64,000 nt of DNA. Source: Tolypocladium sp. Sup5 PDA-1. Taxonomy: Eukaryota; Ascomycota; Sordariomycetes; Hypocreales; Ophiocordycipitaceae. Both the position numbers and the translations under genes were made by a program. The notes under the pieces are model-generated. The model was not told where the DNA came from. It worked only from the letters and a program-made list of their open reading frames with translations, and did no database searches. The first letter of the stretch is position 1; the number at the start of each line of letters is the position of its first letter. The DNA is taken from contig JPHH03000023.1 of assembly GCA_000750105.3 (NCBI GenBank), positions 310,001-374,000 on the forward strand. Reading direction: 5' to 3'. Shown piece by piece: positions 35,564 to 45,996 of the stretch.

Positions 35564-36835
35564 ATGACCCCCTCAGCCACACCAGTGACGTTCGAGTTGG
35601 CCGTCGAGGCCCAGCAAGCCCAAGATGCTGCACCACTCGAAGGACCTCCCGCGGGCATGACACTCATCCCTAATGAGGAGCTGGATCTACGCTCGGACGA
35701 AGAGATTGCTGCTTGGCTTCAAACTCGGCATCCAGTCACGTCAGAGAAGAACATCTGGGCTTTCTGGCACTCTGGATACGCCAAGATGCCGCAGTGGGTA
35801 CAACGAAACATCATCAACTGGGTTCATAGACTGGGCCCCGATTGGAACGTGCACGTCCTCGACCATGTGACCGACTCGGAGACGAACATCTACCACTTTG
35901 TCGACCCTTCATTCTTCCCTCGAGCGTTCAACGACGGCACCATGGACGGGCCGCACGCCGGCCAGCATCAAGCCGATCTCATTCGGCTGCCATTGCTCTG
36001 GAAATATGGTGGCATCTGGATGGATGCGGGAACCATGCTATTTAGGCACGTCGACGACATGTGCTGGAAACTGATTGAGGATCCGAACTCGCAATACGAA
36101 GTTGCCGGATTTGTCGTCCAGACGCGTCCGGGGGTGGACTCAATGTTGAACGGATTCATCGCCACCCGGAAAAACAACCCCTTCATCAAGCGTTGGCATG
36201 ACATCTACTCCGCTCTTTGGGGAGAGGCCACCAACTCGCACGGCTTCCACAAGCACCCGCTTCTCAGACACATACCCCTTCCCCAGCAGCCCGGGGACGA
36301 GACGAACGCCCCGGAGCTGAAAGTCAGCATGGAGTCGATCACCGACTACCTGTCGCATTTCGTAGCCTTTGAGCGACTTCGCAAGCTTGTCGACCCCAGC
36401 GACGGATTCAACGGCCCCGAGTATTACGCCAAGCACATGTTCCTAACGCAGTCTATGGAGGAGATATACCACCTTTCAGTGGTGACTGCCTGGTCTGGGT
36501 TGCGCCAGTTCGAGCTCCTCTCAGCCAAGCGCTCCGGAAAGGGGGCTGTGAAGAACGAAACGTGGCAGGCGGCGGAGGAGGCCATAAACCACACCATGGC
36601 CAACTCGTCCACGATGAAGCTTTCGCACGCCGCTGGAGGGTTTGACTCGATGCTGGCTGACATCTGGGACAAGGAGGAGAATTCCCGGGCCGACATCGCG
36701 CCGGGCTCGTTTGCAGCGTACATGAGGTACGGGAGCGTGCACTTTGACCAAACTAGAGAGCTGAAGCCGATTGAGCTTGAGCTTGACACTGAAGGCGTGC
36801 ACCATATCGGCGTCTTGGAGCCGGTACAGATGTAA
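35564..36835 (+). CDS. Caps_synth / GT32-type glycosyltransferase-like protein
   Basis: This is a single-exon gene for 423 residues. NIWAFWHSGYAKMPQWVQRNI followed by HQADLIRLPLLWKYGGIWMDAG is the core of the capsular-polysaccharide-synthesis family (PF05704) and related GT32 enzymes. The D-x-D-like pair within WMDAG, together with the preceding Asp, would bind a metal and nucleotide sugar. No signal peptide or membrane anchor is visible at the N-terminus, so Golgi location is not supported and the protein may be cytosolic. The first ATG in frame (35564) lies just after a pyrimidine-rich leader. Fungal members of this family occur in secondary-metabolite and wall-modification contexts, but neighbours here give no hint. 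The acceptor is unknown. Confidence 0.85.
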   Translation: MTPSATPVTFELAVEAQQAQDAAPLEGPPAGMTLIPNEELDLRSDEEIAAWLQTRHPVTSEKNIWAFWHSGYAKMPQWVQRNIINWVHRLGPDWNVHVLDHVTDSETNIYHFVDPSFFPRAFNDGTMDGPHAGQHQADLIRLPLLWKYGGIWMDAGTMLFRHVDDMCWKLIEDPNSQYEVAGFVVQTRPGVDSMLNGFIATRKNNPFIKRWHDIYSALWGEATNSHGFHKHPLLRHIPLPQQPGDETNAPELKVSMESITDYLSHFVAFERLRKLVDPSDGFNGPEYYAKHMFLTQSMEEIYHLSVVTAWSGLRQFELLSAKRSGKGAVKNETWQAAEEAINHTMANSSTMKLSHAAGGFDSMLADIWDKEENSRADIAPGSFAAYMRYGSVHFDQTRELKPIELELDTEGVHHIGVLEPVQM

Positions 36836-38019
36836 AGACTGCAGGCAGAGGTTGATGAATTATGAAGCAGAGTGGTAGGGTTCATAGAGGAAACTGCGAC
36901 GAAGAAAGATGACGAGTCGACGTATTAGTGGAAACGGCAGTTTCTAGATACTCCGGAGAAATCCAATTGCCTTTGCAATTACCTCCCCTCCAGTCTCAGA
37001 TCCAAGAATCCGTAACTCATTGGCAGCGTAATGAGTGTTTCGCAGGTCTGTAGCCGATATCTCTTTCTGCCACTCCCTGGGCGAAATGTTGGCGATGTCA
37101 CCTGCCGGGGACCGCTCCCATGCCCATGTCCCTTGGTAGGGCCCCCATCGTGTCCCTTGCTGCTCATGGTTTCGAACTATTGAAGCCAACCTGCGAACTG
37201 ACTTTATGGGCTTCTAAGAAAAGTGATGTCTCGCCGATGACTTTTGGTTGCCTGAGATAGACATCGGAATCGAGCGTCTTCCATGCGTTCTTTATCCTCC
37301 GTCTTGGCCTCAATGTTTGCAACCTATACTTGAGCCCTTTATTTTCGGTTGGGGGGGTAAACAACGACGTGAATGCGGCAATGGAGCTGCCTCGGTGACC
37401 AACAGCGAGGCATGACTACACGCATGGTCCTTGGACTCCGGCACGAGGGCCATAAATGACCCATCGGAACAGCATTTATCCCATCACGGACGGCCAAACG
37501 CTTGCTAAATGTATATTTGTGATAATGAGGGCGGACGATGGCGCAGCTGGCATATTGGCGCGCAAGCGGCACAAACGACTTGAGCAAACCGGCAAACGTG
37601 CAGGCAGCGGAAGAAGCTTAACGGTTGAACCTGAGAACACACGCCACCACACAAACGAATACGAAAACAGAACTCAAAACGATAAAGCATGATTCATCCC
37701 TCCCTTCCCTCAGGCGGGCTCCGTGGTTTGGTCCGGTTGGGGTCTCTTGTCACACACTGTTGGATCATTGGATGCACAGGCAATGCAGGGAGTCTTCCAC
37801 GGTCTCCAACAGGATGCAAGACCGTTGGCTCCTGCATTAAATGACCCGCCAGAGAAGCAGAAGACCCATGTGATGACTAACGATGTGACTGGCCATGGAA
37901 TCAATTCCGATGCCGCAAGCAGCTTCCAAGGGTGGTCTACGTCCAACCTCACGGTCGGCAAGACAAGGACGACTGAAGGGAGGACTGATCAGTCATCGGC
38001 TAACAAGCACAAGTTCAAG
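36836..38019. other. gene-poor interval with a weak small ORF
   Basis: No firm gene is present. On the minus strand, 36944-37189 reads as 81 open codons with ordinary composition (for example WGPYQGTWAWERSPAGDI). It lacks an ATG in frame, so it could be the last exon of an unknown gene or a relic. Nothing else is recognised. Confidence 0.3.
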
Positions 38020-39397
38020 ATGGATCCCGACAATCTAGCAGCAGAAATATCGCAAAAGATACTCATCACTTTCACGAAACTGTTGCTCAGCGAGTCGCCC
38101 GCGTCGGCCCTCCACCTCGCCAGCAAGCATTGTCCAAACAAACGCGCGACATCGGCATCAGAGTTTACGACTGGCTCATACAATACGTGCAGCACCGTCA
38201 GTTTTGAAGACGGCTCGGGTACTGGTTCGCTTTGCTCTGCTTGGCAATGGCCGGCTCGGAGGGGAAAAGACCGACGATGAGCTTAGCATCATGGCCTTTC
38301 TGGCTCACCGTACCCAAAGACTCGTCCCAGAAAAGTTGGGAGCCCACGAATGGGGTGCTGGTCCATACATCGTCATGAGTGCCGTCAAAGGCACCTCGCT
38401 GTCATAGCGTCTGAGAGACCCAGCTACAGCGGACCAAGTCCACCCGACGCCGAACCCCAACGTTGCCGAGTCTGATCTCCAGCGAGCCTACAGCGGCATG
38501 GCTGAGGTGCTGCTAGAGCCCTCCAAGCCGACGTTTCCAGACATCCGGGTTGTTGAAATGGACCTCGCGGCGGCGTTTGGAGGTAGTCGAGCGACAAGAC
38601 CGTTGACGCAAGACACGAATGGCGCCGTGTAAGCCGCCGACTTTCCTCCGAGTGCGTTGGCCACTCACAGTTTCCAAACCACCTCTGGTTATGTCGAGCG
38701 TCTTGCGACTCAGCACGTGCTCCATCTCAACTTCTCAAGTACCAGAGAAACGACGCCGTCGAAGACGAAGACGACTGCCGCAAGAAGTGTATGGCACGTT
38801 GCCTGTTTCGCAAGATTGCGCGAGAGTTTCCAGTAGAACCAGGCCCGTATCGCCTCTTCTGTGACGACTTTCGGCCGGCAAATGTTTTGGTATCCGACTC
38901 TGACCTGTCGGTGGTCAAGGGTGTCACTGACTGGGAGTACACGTACGTAGCCCCCGTCGAGTTTACATACTCTGCGCCGTGGTGGCTCCTATTTGAGAGG
39001 CCTCAGGTGGGAGCTGAATCCGAATTAACTTTTGTCTCGGTACAGGCCGCGCCTAGAGTTACTTTCTCAAGGCTCTCCGGGCGGTCGAGGATGAGCAGCC
39101 TGAGCTTTGCATCTGGACAGGTCGCAGCGCTTGTCGGGCGGCATGGCTCACTCGCTGGGAAACGGCACGTTTTGGTTTCTGTCTTGCGGACGCGAACAGT
39201 TATATATTTGACGACATATTTTGGACGTTTCTCGACGAAAAGTACTTTGGACCGTTAGGTGCTCTCGAAGGCTGCTTTCCATTGCTAACAGAGGCTGAGC
39301 GCAACGAGATGGTGAGCTTTGTTCAAAAAAGATGCAGCAGGCTAAAGAACGCACACTGGATGAGTATTTGACTTGGGTAGAGATTTTTAGCCTTTGA
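38020..39397 (+). pseudogene. broken aminoglycoside-phosphotransferase (APH) family gene
   Basis: Pieces of one fungal PF01636-type kinase-like protein occur in order but in different frames. MDPDNLAAEISQKIL and GSYNTCSTVSFEDGS run to about 38215. After a frameshift, RVLVRFALLGNGRLGGEKT and GAGPYIVMSAVKGTSLS follow, ending in an in-frame TAG at 38405-38407. The same frame then goes on with RLRDPA and LQRAYSGMAEVLLE. After further shifts come LFCDDFRPANVLVSDSDL (Brenner motif region), DWEYTYVAPVEFTYSAPWWL, and finally DDIFWTFLDEKYFGP and KKMQQAKERTLDEYLTW to 39397. At least four breaks make it non-functional. The catalytic-loop Asp and the metal-site Asp (DWE) are still legible. The TAG fits a CAG to TAG change. 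Sequencing error at every break is unlikely. Confidence 0.85.
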
Positions 39398-40020
39398 GCC
39401 GTCGGCGTGTGGATGACATTGAAGTGGCGGTTGAGGACCTGGATATGCGTGAGTGTTGAGGTCTCTTCACTGCTACAGGCTGGCATGTCCACTCCTCGGC
39501 ATTCACATGCCCACTCATACTACTTCTGCTGTTGGCTATTCACGTCTATAACGGCTGTTATATTATACGAATCCCGACTTTTCTCTCCCTGGAAGACTGC
39601 CGCTTTTGTGGATGCCAGCTCAGGCCCTACTCACCATCCGCTTACCTATAGCCCTCGGAGCTCTCTTTATGCTCGGTCTTGCCCCGTGGCCAAGAGGAGT
39701 GTGAATAGTGACTAATGTGGTTATAACTTATGCCACTAAGTAATTATTCAGAGGGCCGAAAGTGGCGCCCTCCACGAGAGGTATGTGGCTGCGCATCTGT
39801 GTAAGCAAGCTTGCTGATTCGCAGTGTCGTGAAGTTTTCCTAATTTCCATTCATTCGATATGCGAACGGGGCGTGATGATCAGGCACTGGCTCGGTCGGA
39901 GCAGTGACTGTAAAAATAGTTAACTCGAATGGCAGCTAGAATGGGCCATAAGAAACACAATTAACTAATTTGACCCTCATTTGGCTTCGTTGGTTATCGT
40001 AAGGGTAGGTTGCTGAAACA
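39398..40020. other. intergenic
   Basis: No gene is seen. The stretch 39700-40020 is AT-rich. Confidence 0.35.
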
Positions 40021-40021
40021 C

Positions 40022-40370
40022 GGGTTGATAGAAGGTGATTCCTAGAAGGTGATTGCTGAAATGTGGTTCCGAAAGGCGGTTCCGAAAGTGCTGAATAAAT
40101 AGTGCCGAAAGGTGGTGCTGAAAGCTGATGCTGAAAGGTGTGCGGAAAGGTGCCTACGTACCGTGGCGGGGGCTTTGACTTCCCTTATTACTAAACTGTC
40201 TATCGCAAAGGTGAAAGTAGCTGCTAGATGGCGAAAGTACCTAGATGGTGAAAGTAAAAGGCAAAAGTAGCTAGTAAATAGTGATTGAAGGTAAAAAGTA
40301 GCTTGTAGATAGTAAAAGCGGGAGGCGATGATGGCTGGTGAATAGTGAAATTGAAGGTGAAAGTGGCTGA
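40022..40370. repeat. degenerate short tandem-like repeat (GGTG...GAAA type)
   Basis: Irregular copies of a roughly 12-17 bp purine-rich unit occur in a row: GAAGGTGATT, GCTGAAATGTGGTTCC, GAAAGGCGGTTCC, GAAAGGTGGTGCT, GAAAGCTGATGCT, GAAAGGTG. A more diverged GTGAAAGTAGCTAGTA-like series follows to about 40370. Spacing and sequence vary, so this is a decayed satellite or simple expansion. The reverse complement resembles the CCACTTCGAC repeat at 42305-42425. Confidence 0.6.
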
Positions 40371-40932
40371 TTACATTCAACGCCTTCTCTGGCCCCCTTG
40401 CAAGTTTCGGGAGTAGTACCAGCAACCACCAGATGCAATACACTCCGTACTATATGGGTTTCCAAGCTAACCACGTGGAAGTTTGGTCACCGGTATTGTT
40501 GTGATGCCACAGTACAATTGAAGGATATACGGCAGTTATTTTGCCCGCACTACGGATACTCCCAATGGCCATTCTGCCGACACCCCCCTGCTTGCTCACC
40601 CGCTGTTGGCGTCTGTTTTTCTTGACTAACGCGCTCCCTTTGAACGTCCGCCATATTTATCAGTCCTTGCCCGTTCCTTCGTGTGGATTTTCATCAACTC
40701 ATTTTACATTCCCTCTCGGCTTTCCCAGGCCACATTCTTGTGACTATTACTCTCCCTTGCTGCCATGCTTGGAGATCGGGGATGCGCGGCTATGACCTGA
40801 ACTTCTGAAGGGTCAAGACCACGCCTTGAGACCATAAACAGGGCTTCTAGCGGCCGCCCGTTTCCACGCTGTTCCGGTCTGACCGCCTCTCGTCATCCGT
40901 CTCGCTGTCTTTTTTTTGCCCCTCATCAAAAA
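40371..40932. other. intergenic
   Basis: No supported gene is visible. A pyrimidine-rich stretch at 40640-40760 and a T8 run near 40911 are the only features noted. Confidence 0.35.
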
Positions 40933-41072
40933 TTGGTTGGCTGCAGACCCCTGTGGCCCATCTAGCTATTTTGACCACGAAGGAATCGGACACTCGGAGT
41001 GCACTTATTCCCCACCAAAACTTGGTTGGCTGCAGACCCCTGTGTCCAATCTAGGTATTTCGGCCACGAAGG
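40933..41072. repeat. 51-bp direct repeat, two copies
   Basis: Copy 1 (40933-40983) and copy 2 (41022-41072) both start TTGGTTGGCTGCAGACCCCT and end CCACGAAGG. They are equal in length, differ at only a few positions and are spaced 89 bp start to start. The intervening 38 bp are unrelated. The repeat lies about 0.6 kb upstream of the small gene at 41674. Confidence 0.8.
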
Positions 41073-41510
41073 CGAGCGCCAGGGTTCTTACTGGCCAGAC
41101 GCTGAATGAGAGAGACGAGTTGAGAATCAACATGCTCTCAACTGGCTTTCTGGTTCACCCAGTTGTTGTCTCTTCTTGCCACCGTTGCTAAACCCGTAAA
41201 ACCTGTCCCAAAGGGGTGGTCTTGGCGACGTAGCCATCGCCATATGTAGCTGGCGCATTGGGCGCCACGCTGCCAGCCGCCTCAGTTGTCAACTTAGCCC
41301 TTTGGCACGTCGTTTGGCACATATATTGCTCGGCACGTACGTTTCCCAAGCCCTGCGCCTGACGTTACACTGGTAAAATGGTCGATTGCCTTATTGAGGC
41401 AGCATTGCAAGGTTCCAGGGAAGCGCTGCCGTCTCGCTTGATGCCTGCTAAGCGTTGGCGGTGTGTCGTCTGCTGCGCAAGACGTTGGCTGACTCTTGGC
41501 CTGTGATTCA
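41073..41510. other. intergenic upstream of the small gene
   Basis: No coding region is seen. This is the probable promoter area of the small two-exon gene. Confidence 0.35.
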
Positions 41511-41518
41511 TATAAATA
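41511..41518 (+). promoter_or_regulatory. TATA box of the small gene
   Basis: TATAAATA occurs 163 nt before the ATG at 41674, followed by a pyrimidine-rich leader. This is a good match to a TATA element and supports the gene call. Confidence 0.45.
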
Positions 41519-41673
41519 CACGTCTGTCAGCAAGTTCAGAGCTCTCATCTTTTCTTTGCCAGCAACTTCGTCTATCACAATTATCAGACAAGCCCGCTCT
41601 TATCACAAATTGCACTGTTTCCATCCCGCCGACGAATTATCACGCCACACCCACCGTTTCCTTCTTATCCATC

Positions 41674-41947
41674 ATGGACAACAGCTCCCTCTCTTCTATG
41701 AATGTTAACATAAGCGTCCATGACATGTAAGACGACGTCTTCCTATCTGCTTTTGGTGCCTCAATTTTCTCACATAATCAGAACCGAAGCTTGCGATGCC
41801 GAGTGTTCCCCTAGGGTGGAACGGACTGGTCTGAGCATGGAAGAAATTCAGGAATGGCTCAAAGGTGTGCCATCGATGGTGACCATCAACGGCCGTGGAC
41901 GCCAAAATGACGATCAGGATGCTTCAAAGAAGCTGAACAGCAACTGA
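41674..41947 (+). CDS. small hypothetical protein, 72 residues, two exons
   Basis: Exon 1 (41674-41726) and exon 2 (41782-41947) are joined across a 55-nt intron with GTAAGA donor and TCAG acceptor. The joined frame starts MDNSSLSSMNVNISVHDI. It continues through TEACDAECSPRVERTGLSME, a short amphipathic helix (MEEIQEWLKGVPSMV) and a polar tail GRGRQNDDQDASKKLNSN. There is no signal peptide or membrane segment, and only two Cys (AC-DAEC) are present. A TATA box and CT-rich leader precede it. I do not recognise a family. It is the only intact-looking coding unit in a 9-kb graveyard of broken genes. It could be a real lineage-specific small protein or a short remnant that kept an open frame. 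Confidence 0.55.
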
Positions 41948-42304
41948 ATATTGTCGATACATACAGCTCACACCACTATCCCCACGCACCTGGTTAAGAA
42001 GGACGTGGTGCAACATGCGAGAAACTGGGTCGTTGTTTCTTTGTGTGTAATGCAAGTCAAGTACAGCCATAGTCGTGTTCTACCAATACATAGCACTCAG
42101 AGGTACAGGGGAATATGACATTGCTTTACCGTCTTTTTGTCCATCTACTTCATTTTATTAGTGTCCAGCTATAAGCGAAGAGCAGCGTCGGCAGGGCAGC
42201 GACGCAGGCTAGGCTGCGTGCGCCAGAGTCCGCACACTAGCTTGGCCTCTGCACCCTGCTGCGAATCGCACCCGCTCTCAGCGAGTTCCTTGCATGCCTC
42301 ATCC
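41948..42304. other. intergenic
   Basis: Nothing recognised beyond the 3' flank of the small gene. Confidence 0.35.
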
Positions 42305-42425
42305 GCTTCGTTTTCCACTTCCTCCACCACTTCGGCCGCCCACTTCGACCGCCCACTTCGACCACCACTTCGACCATTACTTTAACCACTACTTTAGCCA
42401 CCCACTTCAACTTCGTTCTATACTT
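42305..42425. repeat. degenerate CCACTTCGAC repeat
   Basis: About nine imperfect copies of a 9-13 bp unit (CCACTTCGACC, CCACTTCGGCC, CATTACTTTAACC, CTACTTTAGCC) run in tandem. Copies drift from GC-rich to AT-rich by C-to-T-like changes along the array. The reverse complement resembles the array at 40022-40370. Confidence 0.6.
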
Positions 42426-42986
42426 TACCCTCCACTCCTCCTTGCAATATTGAACAAAACTGCAAACGCAATATGAACGGGGACACTATCTTGACTCGAG
42501 CCTTCTCCGACAGTAGCGCTGGCAAGCTTTCATCCTGGGCTCGGCTCGGCTGAACCTTCCTACGAGTTAGCTAGTCTTCAGACTCAGTTCGAGACGTGTA
42601 AGGAATTGGATAACGAAATACACCAAACTTCTTTGGTATCGGGTAGCGATCGAAATATTAATATATTAAAGCGCGCCTTCACTAAGTACTATAAAAGTGC
42701 GAGTCTCTAGATCAGATCTAAATTGTCTTTATTAGATTTCCTTATGACTGGCCAAAACTTAAAAAGTCCATTCCGCGCGAGAATTGGCAGAGAAATGCCA
42801 GTATTAAGAGCCCTCAAAGTTCACGCATGAGCACCTTTTCGAGTGGGCCATTCCACAGGAATATGTGGTGCCCTCCGTCTCGGTAAAAAAAAAAGCTCAT
42901 GGACCGTTGGCTCAAGCTAGACGTGCATAGAGTGGTGCAGGGGCGACAAGGGCTGGCTCCCACCTGTTTCCTTGCTACGGTAGGCC
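42426..42986. other. AT-rich intergenic stretch
   Basis: No gene is seen. The part 42620-42780 is strongly AT-rich with several ATATTAAT-like words. Confidence 0.35.
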
Positions 42987-43474
42987 ATGGCCGATGAATA
43001 TATTCGAGATAGCTACAATAGGGGCTGGGATGTCGGCGTCGCGCTGGGACTTTTCGCAAAATGCTTTAGAGCAAAGGCACCTCTGGACTGGATTGTTTAG
43101 TAGATATACTATGACCTATCATAGCCCCGTGGGTGGACCACGACGGCAATCCTCACTCTGGAAACCTCTCCTACACGGATGGGAAAAGAAAAGACCTTGT
43201 CTTCGAGTTTTTCCCATAAGTAAAAGACGGAATACACACGGCTCTAATCGAGTGGTGGCTACTAGATGAGTACTTTGTTCTGGACCTAGAGGCACACGGC
43301 GAATGGCGAGAACTCCAGATAGACCTCATAGTTCATAGATGGATTGACTTCTATGGAGAGTGGCGTGGCTATAGGAATGGCTCTATTCTATAAGTGGGCC
43401 AAAGATAAATGGGGGCATTTAGAGGAAAGATTGCATGCCGATATTGAGGAAGCAGCTATTGAGATTGGCCTGTG
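42987..43474 (+). pseudogene. broken gene of unknown family
   Basis: Protein-like segments follow one another with breaks. MADEYIRDSYNRGWDVGVAL to DWIV ends at a TAG. Then, in another frame, GNPHSGNLSYTDGKRKDLVF runs to a TAA at 43217-43219, and the same frame goes on with GIHTALIEWWLLDEYFVLDL and LIVHRWIDFYGEWRGYRNGS. A further shift gives MALFYKWAKDKWGHLEERLH and ADIEEAAIEIGL, ending TGA at 43472-43474. The runs are rich in Trp, Tyr, Asp and Glu and look like one real soluble protein. I do not recognise the family. Confidence 0.55.
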
Positions 43475-44577
43475 AACAGCCTTGCCAGAAACGGGCTAAA
43501 TATTGCATCACACCTCGATGTTCCGACATATACTGTCTTCATTCCCGTTCACTGTCTTACCCCTGTTCCAACTTCCCCCGCTGTCTAGTCAATCGCGTCT
43601 TCCCGTTGCCGCGTTCCCAACGCTTTCGTCTCGTCACCTGCCATTGCCTCAGCGTCCAGGACGAACTCGTGGAATGATACACATGAGCCCACGATAACGA
43701 CGCCACGGCACGGGGGTGGAGTGCAGTTCCTACAAACCCCGTGCACGCACCTGCTGTTTAGATCCCGGTCGTGAGGATAATGGGGATCGGGCAGCATAAC
43801 TTAGCCAATTCTGAGAAGCACAAATTCAATGTGGCACTTCGGTTGACTGCAGGCCGTATCATAGACGTTGAAAACCGACCTAGATTGTGGTGGATTGCAA
43901 CGACAAGCCGACCAATGCCCGATCTGGGTTGTCGACGAGCCTGCCGACAGTCTTCTACATTTTCTGGTTTCAAAATTGCCGCCCCAAGTTGACCGTTGTG
44001 CGAGCGTGGCGGTGGGTGTTTGCTAAGGCTTATTCAAGTCGTCAACGAGATGATGGGACGGGTTATCTCCACAGAGCAGCCCACAAGCCATCAAGCTAGG
44101 CCGAGCTCAGCACAGCCGTATTATTTCATGTTGTGCTTTTCTACAAATCTCCGATTTGTTAGAGCAATGAGAGAGAGATTGTCCGTTGAGGAACTTGGGA
44201 CGCGCAAAAGCGCTGTATGTGACCAGGCCGGGGCACTATGCACAGGGCGGGATGCCTATTGTGAAGAGTATACACATCAGCCGACCCTTCCCCCCCCAAT
44301 ATATTGTGAATGGCAGGAGATCGCTGCGGCGGTTGTGCGGAAGCTGGAGGCGATGAGTGTTTGATGCTTGGGCAGCGTTCTACTCAATGGAGTGACCTCA
44401 TTATCGCCACAGAGCCGGGCTGGGTTAATGTCCAACAGCCTCTCCCCATAATATATTCTCGGGACTTCTATTCCTCCTCTCCACCACCACAACCTCATGC
44501 CGCGCACGCCTCAACCAAGCCCGTGCAACGTATTTCTGAAGCACTTGCCTTCTTCCCACCTTCCATGCGCCGTAGCC
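43475..44577. other. gene-poor interval
   Basis: No supported gene is visible. Several short open frames without family features occur. Part of it may belong to the 5' side of the broken ankyrin gene that follows. Confidence 0.35.
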
Positions 44578-45996
44578 ATGAATCCTTATATACGGTCGCG
44601 AATGACTCTCTCGACTCCGTGTCTTGACTTGTTGGAGGCTGCGGAATACGGCCACGCCTCTCTTGTTAGCGAAATTTTGGGCTGATGGGATGCATGGACC
44701 GACGGCGTCGAGGATGCCCTTCTTCGGGCCGCAGCCAGGTGGCACGTTCACGTGGTTAACGTACTTTGACGAAGTTTTCCTTCTCCCACCAGACACTCGT
44801 TGAGGCCCTGTACACAGCGGCGGATTTCAAGCCTATGATGTGCGAACAGGAGAGATCTGGTGTGCGATGTGATGGCGTCGATTATCTAAACCAGCAACTC
44901 CGAATACACGGCTGATCGATGCTGTGTGGATCCCAACACTCGCTAGTATAGCCAGCATATTATATGCGTGGCTATAAGACCGGTCGACTTGGCTGGAGGA
45001 CTAAAGGTGCTCCTTGAGAAAGGCGCAGACCCCAATAGGGAGGATCACCAGGCAGACGAGCAATCTGCACTACGTCTCGTAAGATCGCCAATCTAAATTC
45101 GTCAGCAAAGAGCCGACTGCCGCCTCCATGAGACGGGAATTCGCCTCCTACTTCAGCATGGCGCCTGAATTCGCCAGCCAGATGTGGTAGGGAACACGCC
45201 CCTCCATCACGCCGCGTTTAGTGCCAATCTACGCATCTTCCACCTCTACCTCTCTGTCTGTGCGCCGGAGGACCAAGACTCTATACTGAATGTGAAGAAT
45301 GTTCACGGTGAAACTTAATTTCACTGGGCCGCTGCCGGTGGGAAATTCGACACCCTAGAGTACCTTATATCTCGTGGGCTTGGCGTTAACGACATAAGCG
45401 CCAATGGCTGGACGCCCTTGATATGTGCACTGGTCCCGACTCTAGAGCATCGTCTTCCTAATCCCCGGATCAAGAAATCATGGGAGGCGACACAAGCTGC
45501 GCAGGTCCTTCTTTCCCACGGCGCAGATCCTCCCATTTCCACGGCCGAAGGCTGGATGCCGTTGCATTGTCTCGCTCTCTGCCCCGACGAGGACGAAAGG
45601 GGTGACGCAGCCCAACTAGCTGCCCAGTTGAATGCGCGCGGCCTTGATGTCGAAGCTCGTGCCACGATGCTACCCCGAGGTCACCTGGGGGACCGTACAC
45701 AGAAGGCGCTATACCGTGCGTTTGCCTAGGGATCAGAGGAGGAAGAGCTCATTGAACGTGCCGCTGGTCAGCGCGAGATGGTGAGGTTGGATCTAACGCC
45801 GCTTCACTGGGCCGCCGAACACGGCGCAGTTGGCGTGGCAAAGGCTGTGTTGGCGCACGGTGCTGATCCGTCCTCCAAGCGCCCATGGGGAATCACTCCA
45901 GCCCGGGTTGCAGCGGAGTCAAGGCTGCTTTCAGGTAACCTAGAGCTAAGCGAGAAGCTCGTTCAACTTTTCGTTCGCGTTGGAGGGAGTCTCTGA
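44578..45996 (+). pseudogene. broken ankyrin-repeat gene
   Basis: The segment begins with CLDLLEAAEYGHASLVSEIL, an N-terminal ankyrin-like helix pair. It continues with DAWTDGVEDALLRAAARWHV, then LVEALYTAADFK after a shift, GLKVLLEKGADPNRE, and GNTPLHHAAFSANLRIFHLY. Clear repeats follow: FHWAAAGGKFDTLEYLISRG, NGWTPLICAL, AQVLLSHGADPPISTAEGW, TPLHWAAEHGAVGVAKAVLA, HGADPSSKRPWGITPARVAA. In-frame stops are TAA at 45316-45318, just before FHWAA, and TAG at 45727-45729. Both are one C-to-T step from Gln codons. At least six ankyrin units remain legible. An N-terminal effector domain, if it existed, is no longer visible. Confidence 0.82.
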
